Below, piece by piece: positions 38,707-47,800 of a stretch of DNA of 64,000 nt. Origin of the DNA: Ceratodon purpureus. Its lineage: Eukaryota > Streptophyta > Bryopsida > Pseudoditrichales > Ditrichaceae. The stretch's first letter is position 1. Every line of letters begins with the position of its first letter. Both the position numbers and the translations under genes were made by a program. The notes beneath the pieces are model-generated. The model was not told the origin of the DNA and made no database searches. It was given only the letters and a program-made list of their open reading frames with translations. The stretch lies in assembly GCA_014871385.1 (NCBI GenBank), contig CM026422.1, positions 13,250,081-13,314,080 of the forward strand, in the 5' to 3' direction.

Positions 38707-38756
38707 GGTCACTTTTGTTGGTTACTTTTTCGTTTTAACCCCGGTGGGGAATTGAA

Positions 38757-38774
38757 GGCATCTTGAAGGTCTTC
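38757..38774. repeat. right target-site duplication of the LINE
   Basis: Exact copy of the 18 bases at 27620-27637, lying immediately after the LINE 3' end (GGGGAATTGAA). Confidence 0.9.
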
Positions 38775-39560
38775 GTCAAGAATATGAACATTGGTGGACA
38801 ACTTCAGCGAGGCTCCTCGCTCTGCATCGAGCAAGTGCAGAGTTCGAACCTCTACGGCAGCGCGCCATGGAAATATCCTTCCACCACATTCTCCCTCCAC
38901 TCCCCTTCTCAAACTTTCCCACCACTTTCTCCCTCCAAGAAACCCCACTTTCTCTTTTCTTTCTCCACTCCCTCCATGTCATCTCTTTACTTGTTTATGA
39001 TGACACAAATAACCCTTTTCACACTCCTTCACACCCATGAAGGAGCTCCAAGTCCTTCATGGGTCCTTTGAAGGACTTTTTCACTAATATTTTACCACTT
39101 GTGCAAATCAACATTTTAAATTAGTTTTAAAATATAAACACATGAATATAGGATTCTTAGATATAGAATATTACAATGGGTTCTCAAAAAAATAAAAATA
39201 AACATTTTATGATAAGAAATGTGCAATATATAAACTTGGGCTTTTATTTTGACATTTTAGAAGGTGTAATATGTTTTTTTAGTTTTTAACTTCATTTATG
39301 TATTAAATTCTTTCATTTATATTAGCTCCCCAAAATTTATCCCAAAAAATAACTTTTTACTTGTCATTTTTACTCTTTCTAATCAAAATCCGGAATTAAG
39401 ACAATTTCCTTTATTTTCAAAAAGGACATAAAAGAATGTGAAAAACATTTCTAAATTTAATTCAAAAGGTTGGTGGTGGTTAATTATAGATTAAGTATCC
39501 TAGGTTTAATGTTAGTAGAGTCTAAGTAAATTCCCAACCAACATTTTACAAAGGTTCAAA
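38775..39560. other. intergenic sequence; possible tRNA-like patch at its start
   Basis: Around 38805-38870 the sequence contains GCAGAGTTCGAACCTCT, which resembles a pol III B box with flanking stem. The left LINE flank near 27525 has a similar GGTTCGAACTG. A tRNA-derived SINE remnant is possible, but no complete cloverleaf or A box could be fitted. The rest is AT-rich and empty. Confidence 0.25.
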
Positions 39561-39565
39561 GTGTG

Positions 39566-41425
39566 TCATACACTGAAAACTATGTGGAGACAGTCCTTTG
39601 TGTGACTCCGATTGGACCCATACCCACCTCCAATCCATGACGGTATTGGCCCTTCAAGTTGATTATATGAAATCAAAAGGACTTGTAGACTAGATAAATG
39701 GCTTCCATCCACTTGGGTAGATAGTCCACCAGCAAAATTGTTCATGCTATAATCTATTAAGGCAATTGTAGAATTCAAGCTTGCAAAAGATAGAGGAAGA
39801 TTTCCTTCCAACTTGTTATTTGAGATAGAAAAAGCATATAAATCTGGCCACAAAATGGTCAAGTCTTCAAATCCAATTAGTAGAGTACTGGAGAGGTTGT
39901 TGTCATTTAAGAAAAGATACTTGAAAGACAAACAATTTTGTAGGGATGCTGGAATAGGACCAGAGAGGTTGTTTCCTTGCAAAGTAGGAGTTTCTAACGG
40001 GTTGAAAGATCTAAGTTCAATTGAAATATGACCTACAAAAAAACAAAGATTTTGAACTCATGCCATAATTTTAGAACTTAGTAAACAGTTTGGAAGCTAC
40101 AATGAAGTTGTAGAAGCTACAAATTAAAAGAGCATCTAAATTGGCAAGAGATTGATACATTCATGGATACTACCACAAAGGAGCCAAAATTAACCTATAT
40201 TAAGAATCAACTTATGAGTTGATTGTTTGCAAGCAAAGGCTCTACAAGTCAATTGAAGCCTTTCAACCGAAATGGTATTGGGCCTTTTAAGATTACTTAG
40301 AATCGCACCAATAGTACTACCTCACATCAAGAAAACTTGATTCATTTTATAAGTCGATAAGAGATGTGAACTTATTCATGAAGATTTAAAGTATATATTA
40401 TAAATGAAAGATGTAATTTCAAATCTAAAACCATTTATGAATCATTTGCCAAGTGAGTTATTTTATTAAAATAAATACTTAGTCTAGGTACTCCATGTAA
40501 TAAGAAAAAAAAATCAATTTCTCACCATTGAGCTTATTATCTGAAAGCGAAAGTATCTCAAGTGCAGAAATGCCTTCCAATGTAGTTGGTATTGGACTTT
40601 CTAAATTGTTGTACTCCAAAGCAAGTAGTTGCAAGTTCTTGAGGGATGCCAATTGGCTTGGAATATGACCTATCATGATGAAAGCAATTCAATTGTCCAA
40701 AGATATTATTGAAATCATATTTGATAATTTGTTATCACAGTCAACGTTGTTTCTAGACCCAGTTATACTCATATGTAGAGCCATGCAGTCCATCAATGGC
40801 AACATTGATAAGAATATCAACATATGCAAAGTATAAAAAGATAACGATGATGCATTATTATTAATACTAAGATTAACAATCCTAGGAAACATTTGACCAA
40901 TGAACTTCATTTTCTTACTTGTCAATTGATTGGTTCCAAGCCAAAGTTGCACAAGTGAAGTCATGCCTCCGAACCAAATTGGTATTGGACCTTCTAAAGT
41001 GTTGTTGTCTAAAGTAAGTATTTGCAAGTTCTTGAGAGATGCAAGTTGACTTGGAATACAACCTATCACATGATATATAAGAGCAATTCAAATTTTTAAG
41101 ATATACTTAACATGTGAAATCCTTTATTTGATATACTACTTCATTGTCTAGTTGGACCATTGAATCTAATATTTGCAACCATGATTGCATTTTGTATGTT
41201 CATAATTCAAAAAATATACTTTAGAATAATTTTGCAAGAAATCACCATACATTATGATAGTAGAATTATCTACAAAATTAAATTGCAAAGTGAAAAGAAT
41301 TATGATAGTTCTTCACATGTGAGTCCATTTGATCCTAGCTGAAGGTCCACAAGTGAAGTCATCCCTTCCAACCAAGTTGGTATTGGACCTTCTAATTTGT
41401 TGCGGTGTAAATAAAACCAGGGTTG
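39566..41425 (-). pseudogene. LRR receptor-like gene fragment with two-repeat exons
   Basis: At least four minus-strand exons are visible: up to about 41425-41317, 41062-40919, 40669-40526 and from 40032 down to about 39566. The two complete ones are exactly 144 bases, each coding two 24-residue plant LRRs (for example IPSQLASLKNLQ..LDNN.LEGPIP). Both start and end in phase 1, so they are exchangeable modules. The last exon continues with LSGPIPASLQN and NNKLEGNLP-type repeats and closes at 39566 without island, membrane helix or kinase. On the 5' side the repeats stop at about 41425, where a GGAC-rich sequence begins. The gene is truncated at both ends. Such proteins are cell-surface receptors. 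Confidence 0.8.
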
Positions 41426-41454
41426 TCTATTCGGACGGACATGGGCAAAATTTC

Positions 41455-41495
41455 CGGACATAGACGGACGGACGGACGGACGGACGGACCGGTCG
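41455..41495. repeat. (GGAC)n short tandem repeat
   Basis: About six to seven units of ACGG in a row, flanked by more GGACAT words. It marks the point where the LRR gene is interrupted. The junction reads CAGGGTTGTCTATTCGG, which resembles a hAT transposon end, but the matching opposite end was not found. Confidence 0.6.
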
Positions 41496-41649
41496 GTCCC
41501 CGGACATACTCGGACATTGAGGGGAGGAGGAAAATTACTAAGTTAGTTTTTTTTTTTTACAACTTACCTATAGGGGAAACATATTGATGACATGGACAAC
41601 GAACGATGACGGGGAATTCCACATATGCAAAAGGGGTGCCAGCATGTGT

Positions 41650-41905
41650 AGGGGGCGAGAGCGGGTACAGGGGGGGCGCGAGCGGGTTCAGGGGGGCGCG
41701 AGCGGGTTCAGGGGGGCGCGATCGGGTTCAGGGGGGGGGGCGCGAGCGGGTTCAGGGAGGGGGCGCAAGCGGGTTCAGGGGGGGGCGCGAGCGGGTTCAG
41801 GGGGGGGCGCGAGCGGGTTCAGGGGGGGGCGCGAGCGGGTTCAGGGGGGGGCGCGAGCGGGTTCAGGGGGAATGGGCGCGAGCGGGTTCAGGGGGGTTCA
41901 GGTAG
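41650..41905. repeat. G-rich minisatellite, unit about 20-24 bp
   Basis: Ten to twelve copies of GGGGGGCGCGAGCGGGTTCA with variable G-run length. The G runs make quadruplex formation possible. A close relative, with GGGTATGG in place of GGGTTCAG in many units, lies at 61.6-61.9 kb. It sits downstream of the RING gene on the minus strand. Confidence 0.9.
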
Positions 41906-42154
41906 ATAGTAAATTTTTGACAATGCAAAAAAACCTAACATTTTCATCAGAATAATATATTGGGGCTAAGCGCAATGACAAAAGTGTAAATTCAGCATAG
42001 AAAAAATGAGATACTCGTGAGCCAAAATACGTGGACTTTGCAAAGTTGTATACATTTATGAAAGTAAAAGCATTTCATTACCAATTCAAACCAAAACATT
42101 ACAAAAACTGTAGTATATGAAAACTAGTCACTTAGTACTAAGTTGTAACTATTC

Positions 42155-43099
42155 CTATTCATCTGCATCTACTCCCGCTGTGCCACTTGGTCCCGCTCCA
42201 TCGTCCAGCGTCAAGCTGCGCCTGGCTCTCGTCCGTGTTCGCCGGAATGGGCCATCACTTTCACTGAGAGAACGCAAAATTTGCGAGTTCCTCAATTCTC
42301 TCAATGTACGCAATGTCTGTGGAGAGTGTTCCTCCAGAAGAAAGTCAACAGCCTCATGTTTGAAAATTAACTTCCACTCCGAAAGAGACATTTGGACTGC
42401 ATCACGGGCGGTCAAAGACATGAATTGACCTTCGAGGTCTGTAACCAATTCCCCGTCCTTGTTCCATATGAGGCCTTTTGGGTGATTACCAAGTTGGAAC
42501 TTCCTATGCTTCGTATCCCAGTATCCATTCAAAGTCTGATAGAAGAAATTTCGTTTCCCTTGGTCCTCCTTCTTTGATCCAATTATCTTCTTTGCCACCC
42601 TCACAATCTGATTGGGGTCATCCTCCCATCCCAACTCGTCACTTACATTGCTCTTGAAGACCGAGTGAGTCTGGGCCCGCCAACTCCAAATCAAATCTTC
42701 CCCCCACATGTTGCGGTACTGTTCACCTGGTGTGTTTTCGGGATTTTTCTCATGGCTTGGTGGCATGTATGGAGTGAGTCCAAAAACCTCGTACAAGCGT
42801 TCATGGAACGGGGATTTGCACACCGGGCAAAATCTCCTTACCAAAAAAATGTTAATTAAACACATAGGATGGAACATGTGGGTACATGATCCAACTGCCC
42901 ATCCACCCTCAGGACCAAATGGATTTATACACACAGGGCATACTTTTGAACCATCCATCACCCACGGTTGAGGATTTGGCCAAAGCTTTCTGCTATTAAC
43001 TCCTTCCTTCATTTGAAGATCATGGCACGAAGTTGCGTTTACATCGAAATTCAACTTGGCCCAATCTATGAGTTCAGGATTCGATTCTTGCTTTGCCAT
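42155..43099 (-). CDS. RING-H2-like zinc-finger protein, single exon
   Basis: The frame from ATG 43099 gives 314 residues; an in-frame ATG five codons upstream (43114) is equally possible. The open frame runs on to 43318 through a repeat-like sequence and should not be coding there. The RING is near residues 45-100: CPVCINPFG, then SCTHMFHPMC and RRFCPVCKSPF, giving C-x2-C, C-x-H-x2-H-x2-C and C-x2-C. The next 150 residues form an acidic and aromatic domain I cannot name, and the last 60 are Arg/Leu-rich ending in DADE. The likely role is an E3 ubiquitin ligase. It has no stop or frameshift, unlike the RING genes at 15-18 kb. It lies between the minisatellite and a GAGCG-rich motif shared with the 59.7-kb locus. 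Confidence 0.7.
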   Translation of the reverse strand: MAKQESNPELIDWAKLNFDVNATSCHDLQMKEGVNSRKLWPNPQPWVMDGSKVCPVCINPFGPEGGWAVGSCTHMFHPMCLINIFLVRRFCPVCKSPFHERLYEVFGLTPYMPPSHEKNPENTPGEQYRNMWGEDLIWSWRAQTHSVFKSNVSDELGWEDDPNQIVRVAKKIIGSKKEDQGKRNFFYQTLNGYWDTKHRKFQLGNHPKGLIWNKDGELVTDLEGQFMSLTARDAVQMSLSEWKLIFKHEAVDFLLEEHSPQTLRTLRELRNSQILRSLSESDGPFRRTRTRARRSLTLDDGAGPSGTAGVDADE

Positions 43100-43179
43100 G
43101 GTATCTGGATACATATCATCTGCGTTAGTCCATGAAGTGAGGCCAAAATTCCTTCGTCTGTTGTGTTGGGGGAAAGTTC

Positions 43180-43292
43180 GTACGTGAGCGGAGAGCGTAG
43201 AGCGGAGAGCGGTGAGCGCAGAATGAAGAGCACAGAATTGACAATTAGCAAAATTTTCAAAAGCAAAGTAGACCCTATAACCGTGGAAAATT
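43180..43292 (+). repeat. GAGCG-rich dispersed motif, copy 1
   Basis: The motif begins TACGTGAGCGGAGAGCG, repeats AGAGCGG and GGTGAGCGCAGA, continues with GAGCACAGAAT and ends GACCCTATAACCGTGGA. The same ordered words occur on the minus strand at 59667-59863. Each copy points away from a neighbouring intact gene. It may be the end of a nonautonomous mobile element. Confidence 0.6.
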
Positions 43293-43431
43293 ACTAAATT
43301 AAGGCTTAATTTTGACACTTTTTTTAGGAAAAGAGTATATTACCGTGGAAATCAGGGTTATCTCTGGTAAGAATTTATTACGTTTGTTCTCTAAGATACA
43401 AATTAGGGCTGATGTCATGATGACGTCATGC

Positions 43432-44540
43432 ATACATTCCTTTAGATTTGTCATGGGTTTAGGCAAGATACAATGATCAGGCGTTCAGTTTTAGATGAAA
43501 CAAATAATTCTTACATAGGATTATGTAAATGCACAAGGAAAAAAACAAATATCACAGAACATAAAGGAGGCAAGGTTTGAAAACTTCCTAGAATATTTCA
43601 AAATTCGTGTATAATATCTTGACTGCTGAAACCAAGATATACCTTGTCAGAGTCCTTGTCTTCATCGAAGAGTACTCTCTCTTGCTAGGCAGCGAAGCAT
43701 CTTCATTTGAGTGATACAAGTAGGAGATTTTCATCATGAAACAGCACTTGGTAAGCTGGGTTCCAGAGAAGGAGGTCACTCTTGGTTTCTTGAGCTTGTT
43801 TCTAGGTGGCGTATTAGGATAGTGACACAGTCCTTGGCATTCTGTGCTGTATGCGAAGGTAGCGATGGAGTTCGGGGGGGTCAATCTGTAGGCTTGCGTG
43901 GAACGTTTTAAGACTACAACAATTTAGTGTGTTGCGCGATGCCGAAGGTGTGTAATGCGAGATCGAGGAGGACGAGAGCGGCTGTAGGTTTGCCCCCAAA
44001 GGCACCGGCGAGTTATGAGGAGCTGCGGCCGTGGCTGCTGGAGGTGGAGCGCGCCAGGGAACGAGGCATGGACCTGCCACCGTTTAGGCACATCGGAAGC
44101 CTCCATGTTGGTGAAGGTGAATGGCGTTGGACAGTGCTTTGTACCAATGAGCTTCTCCGTATTATGGAGTTGTCCCTAATCCCGTATCCCTTGCTATCGA
44201 ACGTCGATGAGAATCCAGTTGTTCAGCTGCCCGAAGTGATCATATCGGATGGCGAAACTTGCTGGTTTGATATGGACAAGAGTTGGACTGTATATCCTCC
44301 GAAGGATTAGTACTGTGAACTCTAGCGGGGTGTTCGAATACATTCCTTTAGATTTGGTCATTTATTGGATCTAGATACGAGTATTCCAGCACGATGGTTT
44401 TAGATAATCTAGACAATTCTAGGAATAAGAGAACTCGAAACCAACTAAAACAAATGGTCTTAAAAGTTCGTGGAATATTTCAGAGTTCGTGTACAATAAT
44501 GGAGTAGCAGAAACCAAGATGTACACCAAGTCAAGAATAG
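43432..44540. repeat. pair of diverged direct repeats flanking a small gene
   Basis: About 43432-43640 and 44337-44540 share ATACATTCCTTTAGATTTG, then further along AGAATATTTCA or GGAATATTTCA, TTCGTGTA and GAAACCAAGAT. The copies are perhaps 65-75 percent alike and point the same way. They flank the 123-codon gene at 43939. They could be ancient LTR remnants or a segmental duplication. Confidence 0.5.
43939..44310 (+). CDS. small hypothetical protein, 123 residues
   Basis: The ORF starts at ATG 43939 and ends with TAG 44308. The N-terminus is basic (ARSRRTR), followed by YEELRPWLLEVERARERG and a mixed region with several Trp (GEWRWTVL, ETCWFDMDKSWTVY). There is no membrane helix or zinc motif, and I recognise no family. 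The composition is protein-like. It may have an upstream exon, since the sequence before the ATG is also open. It lies between two diverged direct repeats, which could mean it travels with a mobile element. Confidence 0.45.
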   Translation: MPKVCNARSRRTRAAVGLPPKAPASYEELRPWLLEVERARERGMDLPPFRHIGSLHVGEGEWRWTVLCTNELLRIMELSLIPYPLLSNVDENPVVQLPEVIISDGETCWFDMDKSWTVYPPKD

Positions 44541-44824
44541 GTAACATGGCTAAGGAAATGTGGGATTTTGAATGAGTAAAATATATATAACAGCGCAATA
44601 TTATTTTTGAGCCTTTCTTTTGTAACATTCCATTCTTCATATTATATTTTGAGCATTACAGTTGTGACATTTCATCCTTTACAAACACGGAGACAAAATG
44701 GAAATGAGAATCATAACAAGTTTAGGTTTAGGGTAGTAGAGTAGACGAAGGATTACCCAAAGAACTCCAATTAAATCAAATCAAAGCAAATGAAAACAAC
44801 AATAGACCGAAGCCTCCTTCAACT

Positions 44825-47800
44825 TCACAACATGCTACAGTCGCTACTTTCACTCTCAGAACTAGATGACTCTGAATCTCCTTCTACCGCCTCGTCATCG
44901 ACGAATAGAAGGGCTCTGGGATCAAAAGTAGTTGGCCGACTAGGAACATATGTAAGGGCTCCAGATTGAAACGCCTGTGCTAAGTCCTCTGCGTAGTCCG
45001 GAAGTATGAAAGGCTGAATCGGGCTGGAATGAAGACGCCACGATGGAGTGGACACTGCACTTGGCACACGTGGCGGTGATGCTGAAACTACTCTGCAATA
45101 GAGAACCGACTGTGGTTACATCGAGTACGTAGAGCTGCAAAGAGAAGTAATGCTTGGAGAATTTGAACGTAGAATAGAAGACTTACACCACTTATCAGGT
45201 CTTGGTCTCTTTGGAGGCGCTTCGCCTGCTGCTGCCGGCCTTGGATGTTTAGGAGGGCCCATGGCGGATGGTTTGAGAAGGGCGTTGAATATGGCTTCGT
45301 CCTCCTCAAAAGCGAGAATGTGACGACCAATAGCCTGGGCAGCCTTGATGGAGGCTCCTGAAACTCGGAGAGATACAAAGAAATGAGAAACTGTGGTAAA
45401 AACGAGAGGAATAATTCAGCAAAGATATGCATGAATAGTTACCTGTCCCAGCATTCCAATCAACAACTATGTCGCCGGGCTTTGACAGCTCCTCAAGTAT
45501 GCCCTGCATCATGTCAATGGATTTCTCCCTTGCGCCTCTCCACGGCACCTCCCCATTCATGAGCTGCGAATCCACATCGGTGAAGTTGAAAATGGCATCA
45601 CTGACGGTAATGTTAAGGAGCCCATGTATCAGGTCTTCCTTCTTCGTCTGGAAGGAGAAAGTACTGCGACTACGAACGTAGACGCGAATCCAGAACCGCA
45701 TAGTCTGCAGTCAAGCAAAACTAGTGAGTAAAATTAAGCGGAAGGGTTATCAATCAGTAAAGGGAAGGGTATGTTTAGGGAAATTACCAAGTTCTCGGGG
45801 TTCGTTGGAGAAGTCAGGCCGAGTACATTGACACCCCACCAGTCCTTGAACAGCACGTATCCACCATTAGCAGCTTCTTCCTCGATATCCTTAGCCAGCT
45901 TCTGATCAGTGTTGTAGATGAGGCAGATGGCACCATCTTTCTGCAGGAAATCATCTGCAAAATGGAAGATGTCGTACAAATAATCCTTGTAGCGAGAGTT
46001 CCAAGGCGGAATACTCGTGGGGGGAACGGAAACGGATGGGACGGGAAGATTCTCAGGGATGTCGGCAATGATCAAGTCGACTCCCAGATGGTCCTCTTGT
46101 TTGCACCGGTCCCCAACTATGTTTTCGCGGCCTGCTCCAAACTTGAGGAAACAAGAAAGCAGAGTTAGTAACTACATAGCGAGTAGAGGTGGCAGAATCC
46201 ATTAAATGTCAAAATATAGGAACAAACCTTGCGAATGAAGTCTTGAGTCTTGATCCAATCCGGGTCGCCACCTTTTCTCTCCTGTCTCCTATTTCGCCGT
46301 AACATGGAATCCACAGATGAGTTGAAGACGGAAACTTGTGTGGAAATCGAAGCTCCAGCGGAAGAAGTTGGTTGGGGATATAGTTTGGCCTTCCTCTGCT
46401 CAATGAGACCTCTGGTGATCTCCGAAGCACTGATCGAGGAAGGACCCGGTGAAGAAGTTGAAGGAGGCTTCGTAATCACATTACCTGGAGAGGGCTCTGG
46501 TGCCGTCTGCTCTGGAGCGGAAGACGCCGCACCAGTTTGCTGTGAAGCTTGAGTATGTGATCGCAAAGATTTAAGTCGCCGAGCTCTTCCATTCTTCGGT
46601 GGAGGAGCTGATGATTGGTCTTCAGGGCCTCCGTCATCCTCAGTAGCATCCACCGTTTCTTCGGCCACTACCTCACCGGCATCATGTAAAGTCTTGATGT
46701 CCACCTCAGAGTCAATAGTGAAACCGCGAAAACAATCAAGATACCAGCATCCCTCAAGCAAGTGAGGAGCTTTGTACCTTTTCAACTGTTGTGGAGAATA
46801 GATACACTGGTCCGAGGTTTTCGACGTCCAAGAACTGAAGTACTTAGGGAGCTGGTGAACCTTGACGGCGCCTTTTGGAAGAAGCTCTCGTTTGAAGTAC
46901 CTAAGGAAAAAATTATGTACAAGGTTAGTTACCGAGAAAAATATGAAGCCCATTATGTAAGGATACTGTGATGAAGTTAAGAATCATACCGGTAAGTAAC
47001 CCGCTTAACAACGTCTGCAGTTCCAGGAAATTTTGCGAAATTGGACTTCTTGTCGAAAGCCTTTTCAGCCTTTTTTCCAATGAACGTAGGGAAGGCCTTG
47101 TCCCACAAAAGAATACGTGAACTCTCCACATAATCGCCCGGCTGTTGGACATCAGGAAATGCCATCCAATTTATATCGAGTTTCTCTGTCTTGCAAAGGT
47201 CTTCGACCGCATTGACGACAGCCTCCTCCAACTGTAATAAACAAATCATTTCAGTAGCGACGAGGTAAAATGCAGACAGAAAAGGAAGCAACGTGTAAAT
47301 GGAATGAAGACGTTTGTAAAGAAACTATACCCCTGCCCAAAATGAAGCCTTGTTCAACCAGAGCTCGAGGTCCGTTTCCTTGAATTCGAGGGGTAGAAAT
47401 CTGTAAGATAGTCTGGAACTCGGAGATGAGTTCCACCACCTTAACCAGCGAGCCTTGTACTTGGCCTCAACTGCCGCTGGCACAATCTTCTGTAGCTTGT
47501 CAAGGGTCATCTCTGGTTTTGAGAACTCACTGAAATGCCGATTGATCTACACGAATACCGATCGTTTTAGACAATATGAGATGCAAAATAAGAATGTAAT
47601 GATACGAAATATTTTATAGAGCATCAGAGTTACCTCATTGAGGAAGTCGTCACCGTTTTTGGGATTCGCGATAGCAAGGTACTTCGTGAAGTCCTTCTTC
47701 TTGATGGATTCGACCATCCTTTCAGCTGCCTCATTCATGACATCCCAAACTGCACTTGCAGTTCGGTCCGCCTCTGGTGTCTTCTCCTCATAGGCCTTCG

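Larger units (their letters stand above)
27638..38756 (+). mobile_element. full-length L1-type LINE, about 11.1 kb
   Basis: An 18-bp duplication brackets the element. It opens with a GC-rich leader that can fold (GGCGCTCGCC, then GCGGCTCCGC pairing with GCGGGGCCGC). It then carries ORF1 with a DUF4283-like domain and CCHC knuckle, ORF2 with apurinic endonuclease and reverse transcriptase, and a long 3' part of 2.3 kb with an antisense ORF and hairpins. There is no poly(A) tail: the element ends GGTGGGGAATTGAA directly against the duplication. Plant L1 elements are usually 5-8 kb, so this one is large. Six kilobases are ORF1 and ORF2 coding, with a very long proline-rich ORF2 tail. In-frame TGA codons make it inactive now, but the intact duplication implies a young insertion. 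Confidence 0.9.

Noticed and set aside
41418..41440. hAT transposon end starting CAGGGTTG
   Set aside because: No matching inverted end or 8-bp duplication was found, so only the tandem repeat is annotated.
41584..41955. Gly/Arg-rich ORFs over the G-rich minisatellite
   Set aside because: They exist only because the repeat lacks stops; length variation would shift the frame between alleles.
43432..44540. An LTR retrotransposon around the 123-codon gene
   Set aside because: The direct repeats are strongly diverged, lack TG...CA ends and enclose no gag or pol.
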